From: Eudorina sp. 2006-703-Eu-15
Lineage: Eukaryota > Chlorophyta > Chlorophyceae > Chlamydomonadales > Volvocaceae
Direction of reading: 5' to 3'
Assembly: GCA_003117195.1 (NCBI GenBank)
Contig: BDSI01000020.1
Location: 124,001-188,000 of the forward strand
Length of the DNA: 64,000 nucleotides
Under the pieces are notes generated by a model. The model worked only from the letters and a program-made list of their open reading frames with translations. It was not told the origin of the DNA and ran no database searches. A program made the position numbers and the translations under genes. Within the stretch, counting starts at the first letter, position 1. Each line of letters opens with the position of its first letter. Positions 12,301 through 23,275 of the stretch are shown here, in pieces.

Positions 12301-15300
12301 GTCTATACCCACCACCTGCCCTTCCCGACGCTGCACTCAACCTGACCCTGAAGGCTAAAGAGCGCGCCCGCACCCTCAAGCAGCAGCAACAGCTGGGCTC
12401 AGCCAAGTCGCTCCAGGACCTGGCCGCGGCGGCCGCGGGCCCATCCGTCGATCCCTCGGCGGCGGTCACCCCGCGGTCGGCGTCCATGCCGGTGCCTCCG
12501 GAAGGCGGTGCGGGGACAGCGGTGGCACCCAGCGCCGCGCCGGCTAGCCCCGCGCCGTCGGCCACTTCTACTCGGACGGCGCACGGCGCTGCAGCAACCG
12601 GGGCTTCGCCGTCTGGCACGGCGTCAGCGCCGGCGTCAGGTCCCGATGGCTTCGTGCAGCTACCAGCACCGTCGGCGCCCCCTAACGGTATGATGAGGGC
12701 GCAGGAAACAGGACGGCGTTAATTTGAGCTTTCGGTTCCACACGACAAGGGGCGATGTGGCGGGGTACCGGTATGCGGCGGTGCGACCTGTTGGGGTGCC
12801 GAGATCCTAATGTGGGTTGCTTGTGCGACCCAGGTCACGCAACTCCAGGCAACCAGCGAAGATGTTCCAGTGCCGGACGGCATCCATTATCAGCCTGCGG
12901 CACGGGCATGACATAAACCAAGTGCAATGGCTCCCCGCACGGAATGAACGGCCGGGGGCCCCACGAACGATGTCCGCATCGGAGGCTTCGGCGGCGCCAT
13001 CACCTGCGAAACTACTCGCGTACTCCACTCCTGCGTCCACGGTCTCGCCTCTTGTGCTGTCCTTGACGCGCACGGGTCCGTCCGTCATCCGGGTGGCCCC
13101 GCCCCGCCCCGCCGCAGGTGCCCTGGTGGAGGCCCTGTTCGGGCTCAACATGGTGCTGGTGCGCATCGCCTTCGAGCTGCTGAGGCGCCGCGGCTTCAGC
13201 ACCTGGCTGCACCGCATCATCCAGCGCGCGCTGGACCGGGTGCGGCGGCCGGGCTTCCTGGACTGCCTGGTCATGCGCCGCTTCGACCTGGGCTTCACAG
13301 CGCCGCAGCTGCGGAACGTGCGATCGGTGGCGGGTGAGTGTCACGCAGGGTTTGAAGGGGGGAGGGGGGGCTTTCGTTGGCTTCGCGCGGGTTTGCTGTC
13401 TGTATTGCCGTGAGGTATAGGGGCTTCGGGAGCGGGGGGCGGGGTAGAGGTCGCGTGTGTGCGGCCCGTCCGTCTGCGTGTGCAGACGGTTGGGTGGGCA
13501 GCGGTCTCGAGCGAGGAAGCGCTGCTTGGTCGGGGTCGCCCCGCGCTATCCGGCATCAGGTCTGCGGAACGCGAAAGCCCGCCTGGTCTAGGCAGGCCTG
13601 TCATGCGGGTCATGCAGCAGCAGGGCGTCTTTGTGGCAACGCCCATGCCAAGCTCAAGGTCGAGCCAGTGCCCGGCTCCCGAGGGCCGCAAGATAGTACT
13701 GAACATCTGGCCGCGGGCTGCCTCTCTTACCCGTCTTACCTCTATCTACGTCGCATCCGGCCCCACCCTCCTGGTCCATTCCGCCGCAGGTCCCTACAAC
13801 TGCGGTCCGGGCAGCTCCACCTGGCCGCAGCTGGCACTGGATGTGAGCGCAGTGGGTTTGGCCGTTGAGCTGTTGGGGGCAGTGGGTCCTGGGGACGAAG
13901 TCCGGACAGGGACAGGGAACCTCTTGCAATACCCTTGTACCCTTGTAAGACCGCAATACCCTTGTAATTCTGAATGATCTGAAACGTCGTTTATTGGCAC
14001 GTCAGCCCGCCGACGCCCCCGCTGCCCCGATGTGCCACCACACGCAGATTGTCTGGGTGGGCAACGCGACAGCGACCATCTCAACCAAGATCGATTTCGA
14101 CAAGGCGACGTCCGAACGAGCGGAGCAGCCCGCCAACCCAGGGTAGGGGAAGGGAGGGGCGGGGAAAGGTACGGTAGGGGGGTTACGCGAACAGGGGCGC
14201 GCGGATGCCTTTTGCGTCGCAAATTCTGCGCGTGCACGCGCTTTTCAGTGTGGAACCAGGACGTGCGAGCATTGGTGGAGCAGAGCACCGGAAAGCGACG
14301 CAAGCGAGCGGTGCCCAGATGTGTGTGTAAAAGAGAACTGCCCTGCCCTGTTCATGTGTGTGTATCCACAGTTTGTGTGTGTGTGTGTGTGTGTGTTTAA
14401 GAAGATTGAGCCGCGAGAACCGAGGAGTCCAGCTTGATGTGCGAGTATGGGTGTAGGCGGGGCGGGGTGAGGGTTCGCATGACGAGCCCATGTGGTGTCT
14501 GCCCATTGGCCCCATGCGTGCGCTGCTTGGGACGGTCCCAAGCGGCGACCCGCAACCCGTTCACATATAGGCCCCATTCCGTCTGGCAGAATCGCTGTCA
14601 CTCCCCTGAAACCCGTCCCCTCGTCCCCCCTTGTGCCTACCCCTGGCCACGTTGGAACAGGTCAACCGCTACGACCGCCGCGACTGCAACGCAGAGCACT
14701 GCGGCGGACTCTTCCTCGCAGACCCAGGCCGCCACGGAGACGTCAACCCCCAGGCCCGAGACCCCATCGCACACACCAGCCGCCGGTACCGCAGTAGCGC
14801 AGACCCCGCCCCCCGCGGATGCCAGGCCGGCGGTTGCGGGGCGGACCATCGACGAGGTGGAGGCCAGGGCCGCGGCCGCGGTGTCCGCAGCGCCTCCGCC
14901 GGTCGCACAGAGCGCCGCCGCCGGCATGGCACATCCGGGCGGGGCGTCGGGATCACTGCCGGACCTCCGTGCGGTCTCCGGCGTCGGTGACGCACCCGGC
15001 GAGGACCCGCTTGTCGCTGCAGCGGGGCCGCCACTTGCCACTGACAAGGCACCCGAGGCGCAGCCAGTATCCGCAGCCAACAGCACGGACGGCCGCAGCG
15101 GCACGGCGGCAGGTACCGCCGCAGGAGATCGGGACGCGGCAGGGAGCGGCACCGGTGGTGCGGCAGCCGGCGTCGGCGTCGGCGGTGGTGGTGGTGGCGG
15201 GGGCGCGGGTGGCAAGGGCGGCGGATTCTGGAACTTTGTGCCGTTCGTCTCGCTGCTGCGCAAGGCCGGCCAGGCGCTGGCGTCCAACATCGCGGGCTCG

Positions 15301-17841
15301 CTGTCCGGGACACCCGTGGAGGTGCACCTGAGGGCGAGCCGCTTCGAGGGGACCCTGCTCCTGTGGCTGGCGCCGCCGCCCAGCGACAGGTGGGTGGGGC
15401 GGGCAGTAGGCAGACGACATGCCACATGCGCTGCTGGGTGGCGTGGGTGTGCATGTACGGGTTGGCCTGCCAGGGGGCGAGCGCGCTCAATGATGGGGCA
15501 CCTGACACTACCGGCTTGCCACGGAAGGTAGAGCCCGGGGTGGGCGGAGGCCGAGATTGCATGGGGTACGGTAGAGACAAAGCTTCGTAGTGCGGCGACG
15601 GGCATGCGGCCTCTTGAGATGTCGTCTTCCTTCTGTGCTGTTCTTAGGCTGTGGCTCAGCTTCGCCGAGCCGCCCAAGATGGAGTTCACCGTCACACCCG
15701 TGCTGGGCAACCGCAAGCTGTCGGGCGGCTTGGTGGTGGGCAGGCTGTCAGCCTGGGTTCGATCCAAGGTCAGTGCCCGTGCGGATCTCGTAGTGCACCT
15801 ACCGCTGCGAACAGAGCCTCGAGTGCCAGACTTGGCAGCTCCCTCCGCCGGTCCGCTCTCGGACGCTGGTGGAATGGTGGAAGCATGCTATGTGCCCTGC
15901 GTCTGTGGCCGCGGGAACTGACGCTTGTGCTGCGGCAGGCCGGGGCGGGGCGGGTTCCCGAGTGGGTGCGCTTTCCGCGGCAACGGCGTGAGTGGTTCGG
16001 GGCTTGATGCGAAGTGCCCCCGCTTGCGCTAGTGTCAGGAGCGCGTGTAGTGCATGTAGTGCACGAACCCGTCGTCTGCGGCTCATGCCCGTGTTGTGAT
16101 GCAGTCGTGGCCCGTCATCTGCACACTTGTTTCGTTCACTCCTGCCGGTGCCACGCGTGAAGGTTAGCCCGTAGTGTGGGGTGTTCTTGTTGCCAAAGGC
16201 CGTGACCAGCCCGCCCTGATGGCTGTGGCCCGCGCAGGCGACCGAGGGGCTGGCCCGTGCTATGGTCTACCCCGCATGTGTGGACGTGCGGATGGGCAGG
16301 CTGCTGCTGTCCATTGACAGCCCGGGGGACGCCCTGAGGCCGTTTGAGCTGCCGCCGATGCCCGCCGCGCCGCCACCCGCCTTCATGCCCGACCTAGCAC
16401 CTCAGTCCGTGCCACCAGGGACGCACCCGGCCCAGCCACCCCTGCAGCCTGCTGGCGCACCAATGCCGGAACCGCCCAGGTAGGACGAGGGGGGACGGGG
16501 GGACGTGGGTCGGGCTGGTATGTGACACACCGTATCGCGAGACAGCCTGGCCGACTTTGCGTGGGGTCGTCTATGGGCCCAACACCCGTCTGACGTACCT
16601 ATGCGGTCCTCGTGCGCACACCTATCACCCAGCCGTGCGACAGCAGGTTCCATTCTGCCCGAGCCGAGCTTGCCTCCGCAAGCCAAGCAGCCAACAATGT
16701 GCTTTCCGTAGGCCTGCAAACCATGATGAAACGTTCCAAATTCATCCATGCTGAGGAGAAATGTTGGGATGTTGGGTCTCCCCGTCATTTCCCCGTTCAC
16801 AGAGGTGGCGAGCCACCGCCACCTATGCCGTCTGGGCCTCCGTCTGCTCGGGCGCTTGGCCGGCCTCCCCGCCCGCCACTGTCATCCAGCAACCTCCCCG
16901 CGGCGCAGTGGTTGGGTGAGTCCAGCAGGGCGGCGTCGGGGCTGGTGCAGCCGCACACGCCCCCGGCGCCGACAGGGGGCACGGCCTTCACGGCGTCGGG
17001 CTTTGCGGCGGCCGCCGCTAGCACGCTCGGCAGTGGCAGCCTATTGGAGAACGCCTTCCAGCACGTCATCCGGGGGACGTCCTCGATCTGGGGCAGCAGC
17101 CCAGGCAGCTTGTCACCGCTGGAAGGCATGTCGGACGCGGAGGACGAGGAGGATGAGGGCACAGACGAGGGGGAAGAGGAGGAGTACGGCCGCGGTTTGG
17201 TTGGGCGCTCCACCGAAGAGGGAAGCATTCATGCAGGCCAGGGGCCGTACGGCGTGGAGTACGGCAACGCTGGTGTCCGTGGAGCGCATTGGTCGTCGCC
17301 GTACATGTCTGGAGAGGGATTGCCGGCGTTGCGTCAATCGGCTGGTGGGCTGCGTGGCAGCAGCTTCAGCAACAGCCAGCGCGGCCGCGATGGCGCGCCC
17401 TCCATTGGTGGCGAGGGAGGTATGGAAGGCACGCTGCAGCACCGGAGTGCCCAGGAATCGTTGGCCTCAGCATCCTGGGCTTCCATTCCAGGACAAGAGC
17501 AACAGCAGCAGCTTCAGGCGCCCGCGGGGCAAGCGGGCAGGCGCCGAAATGGCGGCCCATTACACTGGATGCGGGGCGCAGCGGGACTTGTTGCTCGAGG
17601 CGTGGGCGGCGTCGGCGGCGCTGGAATGCGCGGCCTGGGCGCGGTGGGGTCGGCCTTGGGGCAAGCAGTCCTGGGGCCTGTCGTGCACGCGGGGGAACGT
17701 GCGGTCGTACATCAGCAGCTCCATGGTGCAAGGACGCCGTCCAGACCCGAGTGGTCCACGTCCGGGAGTACGGTAGATCTGAATCCTACGGAAAGGCGGA
17801 GTGAAGGGGGCGCATCATATTCGCATAGCGGACAATATTAA
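6352..17841 (+). CDS. TEX2: TEX2/NVJ2-type membrane-contact lipid-transfer protein (TM + PH + SMP)
   Basis: Eighteen exons join without a phase conflict: 6352-6402, 6493-6571, 7028-7230, 7463-7578, 8211-8305, 8729-8844, 9092-9347, 9525-9838, 10131-11915, 12091-12222, 12354-12687, 13118-13333, 13790-13842, 14048-14142, 14661-15389, 15648-15768, 16238-16479 and 16803-17841. They total 5,976 nt (1,991 aa). Residues 1-22 form a TM helix. Residues ~45-220 form the TEX2-type PH domain (GPVWIVP, SPWAKRCPL, SNKEQWYAAL). Two His clusters, a long Ser/Pro/Ala linker and a charged coiled coil (~1000-1060) follow. The SMP domain is in two parts. The first (~1161-1285) contains LHRIIQRALDRVRRPGFLDC. The second (~1465-1600) contains LWLAPPPSDRLWLSFAEPPK. 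A ~180-residue linker separates them. The ~350-residue tail has an acidic patch, DAEDEEDEGTDEGEEEE. By homology it moves lipids at ER/vacuole contacts. The start codon is the least certain point. Confidence 0.88.
14366..14396 (+). repeat. (GT)n microsatellite in a TEX2-like intron
   Basis: A run of about 13 GT dinucleotides lies in the intron between the exons ending at 14142 and starting at 14661. I infer no function. Confidence 0.8.
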
Positions 17842-18329
17842 GTATCCGTAATGATGCACTTGGTTGATGATGCACCCTTTTGTCGTCATGTTGATCAATG
17901 ATGATGCCAAGCTCGCAGCACTTCAATCATCGAATCAATAAAGCATGTCATGCAATACCACTCGGCCTCTTGGGATGGTGATTCTGGCTTGGGGACGGTG
18001 AGTGTCTTCGGAAGATTGTGCTTCGTACTGCGTGATTGGGCACGCTTGGCCCGTTGCCCGCGACCGCTGTTGATATTGTATTTACATGGAAGGTCCAACA
18101 TCTCGTACTTCATTGTTTCAGTGGTGAAGTTTAATTTGTCATGCACTTGAGCTGCAAAGACCACATCTAAGATGGAGCTCGCCCACACTGCCACGCACCC
18201 AGTCGACGTACGACGGGTCGACGGCACGACTTCACCTCTTCAAGCGGAACCTTGCATATGCATGCGGTGTAGTATCTTGTACGTAACCTTGTTTTAATCT
18301 CATCGTATGCGGGCCTGTGCGAAGAAGCA
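17842..18329. other. 3' flank of the TEX2-like gene
   Basis: AT-rich sequence with no convincing frame, probably the 3' UTR and spacer. I see no TGTAA close to the stop. Confidence 0.35.
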
Positions 18330-19706
18330 ATTTTCATACATTCAAAAGCGCGGGAACTTTAACAACTGGCCAGGTCTCCGGGTGTAACACAGAAGGCTGC
18401 AGTGGACAAAGCCGCAACGCTCCATTGACTTTTTGGGCGGGGCCCCAGCGCGAAGCGCGTTCGGGGGGCCCCGCCCCCTAGGATTGCCCATGTCCGTGTG
18501 TCCGTGTGTCCGTGGTCCGTGTGTCCGTGGTCCGTCCGGTAACGGCAAAACGTTCATTATCCGCTAAACTAATTCGCTGTGTTTGTCATATTAATTGTCC
18601 TCTATTGCAAGGTAACTTTGGTTTGGCTGAAAAAAATTCTTTGCGCACAAACGGTCAAAGTAAAGCTCCGCGGTCTCCATGGACCCGAGTCAACATTCAC
18701 CCAACGCCTCTCGCGCTCATGTTTGTTGCAACAGGTGCCGCGTGATGAATACTTGAATTAGGAATGGGCGGCGCGTGCTAAATTGAACTTCGATAGTGTT
18801 CTGATGTTTGAACATCAAGATACCACCAACACCAAGATTTGCCTTTCTGTCTTGCCAGATGAATACATTTCAACAATATGTATTGAATCAAAGTTTCAAG
18901 ATGCAAAGGGATAGCGTACCGAGTGCCAACGAGTTCTCCAGTTCCGATGGCCCAAAGTCCGGGTCTCACCGCGGCTTTTTCGCACCCTGTTTTTGCCTTA
19001 CATTTGCTATGTAACTATTTATAGCAAACTTTAGAGGTGCACGTCTGCTGCGGGCGTGCAACTGAAGGGTTGCATGCCTGCAGACGGACCAAACAACTAC
19101 AGTTTCACGGCAAAACAAGGATGCTTCAAGCTTGATTTGTGATCATCTGCTTGACAGACGGATGTAGTAGTGCAGAGGTAGTGCCGATACGGTGACCGCC
19201 GTCGCCGGCGGCGCGTACTGCAGGATGGCTTCGGGGCTGCCGACGTGTTTGGGCTTGGTGAATCTATGCACGCCAATCCACCTTCAACATCAACGACACC
19301 CCCAATGGTAACCTTTCACTCTCTCACACTGTTGCGCGGTAATAGAGTTTTCGTTCTAAAGCAAGCGGCCTGTACGGATTATAGGGGGCCCCGCCCTTTT
19401 CCGGCTTCGAGGAAGCCGACCCCTCCCTGTTTCAAGCAGTTTAAGGCTGCCTTGAACTGGTTCTGCGACCAGTTTCCTTGACAACTGCCTCGGAATGATA
19501 CGTTCTGACAGCCTTGGACTCAGGGGGAAATGTGCAGACAAGAAGTACGTCTGGAGCCCGCAGGTCAAGTGAAGGGTTTTGTCCTGTCGTTGCTGTCCCT
19601 CGCATGAAAGGTTTTCGCAGCTTCACGACGGCACCCAGCAGCTCTTGCCGTCTACAAATCGTGCTTCCTGCAGTCCTTGTCGGAACGCGCTCGGGCGGAC
19701 CTCAGC
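18330..19706 (+). pseudogene. Decayed partial tandem copy of ORC6, interrupted by a transposon
   Basis: The segment aligns by eye with the intact ORC6 gene downstream. 18343-18434 matches the start region and exon 1 (AAAGCGCGGGAA..., then GGCTGCAGTGGACAAAGCC). The ATG has been lost: the intact gene's GGGAAGATGGACATC is GGGAACTTTAAC here. After a 962-bp insertion the exon 1 homology resumes at 19397. 19511-19571 matches exon 2 (CCTTGGACTCAGGGGGAAAT), with the donor changed. 19608-19706 matches the intron 3 end and exon 4 (CTTCACGACGGCACCCAGCA and CGCTCGGGCGGACCTCAGC). The region corresponding to exon 3 is missing, and homology stops part way through exon 4. No ORC6-like frame remains open. Confidence 0.85.
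18435..19396. mobile_element. Non-autonomous TIR element inside the ORC6 pseudogene
   Basis: The ends are exact 12-bp inverted repeats: GGGCGGGGCCCC at 18435-18446 and GGGGCCCCGCCC at 19385-19396. TTTT flanks both sides (18431-18434 and 19397-19400), as a short target duplication would. Comparison with the intact ORC6 exon 1 confirms that host sequence stops at the left end and resumes at the right end. The 962-bp interior has no sizeable coding frame, so the element would need a transposase in trans. The left end also carries an inner inverted copy, GGGGCCCCGCCC around 18465-18476, which makes a strong GC hairpin, followed by TGTCCGTG short tandem repeats at about 18488-18537. Confidence 0.75.
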
Positions 19707-20298
19707 GCCTGGGCGACTTGCGCTTCAGTGTCCGCGAACGTTGCCGCGCCTATGTTGTGTTCTACGGTTTGAGATTGTTCGATTTCGATTGTCAAACCGG
19801 TGAGATGGGCGCACGCACAGGCTCTACCGTCCAAGCGCAGGGTTGTTGGGGCGCGCCTGCACATTTACAGTTGCAAGTTGACACCTCTAGGCACGTTGCT
19901 GAGCGGGTTGCGGGCACGTAATGTCGTAATAGTGAGACCAAACTGACAGCATGATATGTACTCATGTATCACATGCGTCATCACCCGGGTCGGTGACTTC
20001 GTATGTAAGGACGTTTTGTCGTTCACTCTGTCTTAGTAATAATGCGGTGCGGACTCTCAGTACGGTACTCCGCAATTTGGTTTGACAATTTTAATTCGAA
20101 AAAACATCTTGTGAGTAATAACTTCTGCGGTGAAGTTGAACACTTTTCGTCATAAGCAGCGCCTCAAATGGACCGACCGAGTCTCGGATAGCGGAACTTT
20201 GCAATTGTAAGCAACATGGTGGTGATATGCATATAATCTTTGACAAGCTTTATCAGACCAATTCTTTGCGAAGCTGGTAATTGTAAAAGCGCGGGAAG
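19707..20298. promoter_or_regulatory. Spacer and presumed ORC6 promoter
   Basis: AT-rich, without a frame. A TATA-like stretch, gcatataatc, lies about 70 bases before the ATG at 20299. Confidence 0.35.
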
Positions 20299-22196
20299 AT
20301 GGACATCAAACAGCTTGCTAGGTCTCTGGGCATAACGCAGAAGTCTGCAGTGGACAAAGCTGCCGAGCTTCTTCGACTTTTAAAATTGAAGGTTTCTGGA
20401 AGCCTTGGTCAGGTTCGTGCATCAGTTCACTGGTGGACACGGAATGATGTGTGCTGACAGCAGCCTTGGACGCAGGGGGAGATATGCAGACCAGCAGTAT
20501 GTCTCGAGCTCGCATGTCAAATGTAGGGTTTTGCGCTGAAGCTGCCCCTCATCCCGACCCAGAAATCTGATAGCACCTCACGTTGTAACTGCAGCACACC
20601 AGGAAGCAAGCTTCCAGTCAGAGATGAATTCATCCGCTACAGCTGCTCTAAGGCGAAGGTGTACAACGAGATGTTCACACGGATACAGCGGCTGTTGGAC
20701 GTCCGACCAGCGCTGGACCTTCGGGAGCTCGTGACCTTGTTTGGGTAGGCTGGCCAGCAGGATCATACCCAAGTCCGTGCATTCCACCGCTGAGCTTTGC
20801 CTCCCCCGCCAAAGACAACGCGCACGGGCGAAACTCGCGCCTTCTGTGCCCTAGCTGTTTTGGGCTAGGTGACCTCTGACTGGTCCTGTTGTTGCTGGCC
20901 CCTCGCATGGAAGGTGCTCTCAGCTTCACGACGGCACCCAGCAGCTGTTGCGTGTCTACAAGTCGCGCTTCCTGCAGTCCTTATCGGAAGCGGAACGCGC
21001 TCGGGCGGACCTCAGCCGGCCTGCACTGCTTGCGGCCGCTTTCCTGCTGACCGCCAAGAAGCAGCGCGCCCGCGTCGATAGGGCGGCCCTGATCGAAAAG
21101 ATGGGTCTCACACGCGCGGAGCTGGCGACCGCTATGGATGACTTCAGCGCGCGTTGCGAGGACCAGCTGGCCCCGGCTGCACCTAGGAAGCGAGGGCGGG
21201 ATGACGGGTAAGCGAGAGCTGTGGAAGCTATGTACAGGAGTTGGGTAGTACGGCCTGGGGAGGGTCGCGAAATTCTCTTGGTGGATTAGGATGTGTAGTA
21301 CGTAATGTGTGCGACAACGTTGTATCGCTCATTGTATACATACCTATGGCTCGGGTTGGCCCACGGGTTGGCGGTGATCGGGTACCGCGCAGTGTGCACT
21401 GCGGCCCGCTCGTCATTCATTCGCAAATTTGCTCACCCTTCCGTCTGTTACCTCTGCACTCCCTTCCCTATACAGAGGCACGGCGCCTGAGGGCGAAACG
21501 GCTGACCCGGCCGAGCTGGGCCTCAAAAACACGGACGATGGACAGAAGGATGGTCCGCGGGGCGTCGCCAAGCGACGACGACGCGGCATTACCCAGAACG
21601 AGGAAGCCGAGGGCGACCAGCAGGGACCAGGCAACAGCGCTGCGGTAAGCGTGTGACGGGTGTGGGCTGAGATCTATCCAGCAACGGCGCAGCGACCACG
21701 TGTGCAGGGCAAATACGTTGGACTGATCGGTAATAACAGAATCGGAACGCTGGGGATTCACGCACAGCACAGCATTCACGCAAGCTGCAGGGATCATCGA
21801 TGAGCGTGATTGAATCCTGTGCAGCTTAACCCTAGAAAGCGCGGCCTGCTTGTCGGCGATTTACGTTGCCGCCTTACGGTGCGTAGCACATAAGCCACGG
21901 CCTGACAGTCGCGTAGAATGTTCTTGTGTTCTGAGCATTGCCCGTCGACATCGCCCGCGCAGGCTGTTGCGGTGGACGACTTTAAGCTGGTCCTCATCGG
22001 GCTGGGGCCATCAGGGATCCCGCCGGCAGGGGACGGCCCAGGTGCGGACGGCGCAGCAACCGGGCTGGATAAGCGATCCGGGCGGCTGCGCAAAAAGACT
22101 CGCACACGGGCGGTGAAGGATCAGGAGGCGGGCGAGGACCCAGGGGTTCCCGCGGCACCTCCTGCGCGCGTCGCTGATGTGAAGGGCGACGAATAA
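20299..22196 (+). CDS. ORC6: Origin recognition complex subunit 6
   Basis: Six exons with matching phases: 20299-20412, 20461-20522, 20595-20744, 20914-21207, 21476-21644 and 21963-22196. They total 1,023 nt (340 aa). The N-terminus MDIKQLARSLGI is followed by LRLLKLKVSGSLGQ. Exon 2 carries GEICRPAVCLELACQ, the cyclin-box-like (TFIIB-like) segment of plant ORC6. Exons 3-4 give LDLRELVTLFGC and then VYKSRFLQSL...RARADLSRP, LLAAAFLLTAKKQ and VDRAALIEKMG, close to Arabidopsis ORC6 (YKERFLASL..., AAAFYLCAKKQKLKVDK). After the folded part comes a lysine/arginine-rich, disordered C-terminal extension (KRGRDDG, AKRRRRG, RLRKKTRTR) that could bind DNA. By homology it loads MCM helicase at origins as part of ORC in the nucleus. 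A broken copy lies directly upstream. Confidence 0.93.
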
Positions 22197-23275
22197 AAAC
22201 TGTGGACTGCGGTTCGTATGACGGCGTGTGGGGCACGGGAGTATTGTTCAGTTGTCGGAGTTTGGGCCGTGTACGGAGCGCCGCAACGTGTGAGACTCAG
22301 GTCGTTGCACACCGGCCCCATGTTAGCGCTATTGGGCGCCTAGCGGTTGAAGTGGCCTCATCAGGTACTGCGCCGTCCCATTTGTGTTGCATGGTTTGAC
22401 GTAATTTGACTTGCCAAACCTGTTTGTTGAACCTGTGAGTTGGGTTTCGTGCGCACGCATATGCTTAACCTTGCACGCGAAGCGCTGGGCTGGGGCGCGC
22501 CTGCCTACATGCAGCTGCAAGTTGTTGCGCTCTCGGCAAGTTGGCGGTAACTTCTGGTTCGATTGTCGTTCTTCCTTGTGCACATGGGTCGTCGCGTGGG
22601 TGATGCGGATTGTTGGCTACGGTTGGTGGCCATGAGCACCTTGACGGGGCCGATTTTCGTGCAAGAAATGCGTTGGATAACTGCAGGCTGAAGGCCAAGG
22701 ACACATACACGAACGCAAATCTGCTTACGAGCATCAAGGAGCCACAATCTTAGGACCTCGCCCAGATCGTCTCGTCAGCCCCAAACCCTAAGCCCTAGAT
22801 CCGCAAAAAACGACATCAGGCGAAGGCACGTGGTCCATACATCAAGGGAAGTAAAGACGAGTTTTCCAAGCCTTCCCCAAGCATCGGAAGCGCTTGGAGA
22901 GCAGCCGTAGCCCCGTCGATTGGACAGAGTGCGGTAAAGTTATATACACTGGCCCACGAGGTCTCCTTTACCTACGTATGTAGCAAGCACTGCGCAGAAA
23001 ACCTGGAAATTAGATTGGTCGCACCGCAGGACACTTGGACTTCTATGACCATTGCTTTGTACTGGGTCTGTACACCTACGGGTGAGGACGTAGCCACAGT
23101 TTAGTCCTCATCTGTACATACAAAAACACCCTCCACCTCGACCTCTTCCACAGTTGCCGATGATTTCAGTGCATCCGTGCCCCTTAAAACAGTCCAGTCC
23201 CAGAAGGCGGCGGCACAAGTGTACTGCAGTATCGTCGCCTTGCCATGCGCGTTGACGCTGGGCCCCCTCTTCTCA
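22197..23275. other. Convergent 3' region between ORC6 and the MINDY gene
   Basis: No supported coding region. It presumably holds the 3' UTRs of the two converging genes. I saw no TGTAA on either strand here. Confidence 0.35.

Noticed and set aside
10349..12619. Long minus-strand open frames (up to 358 codons) opposite the large TEX2-like exons
   Set aside because: They mirror GC-rich, low-complexity sense codons. They lack motifs and run across the sense introns, whose borders and phases are consistent.
14637..15767. 376-codon minus-strand frame opposite TEX2-like exon 15
   Set aside because: Antisense shadow of Ala/Gly-rich codons. The sense strand carries the conserved SMP sequence.
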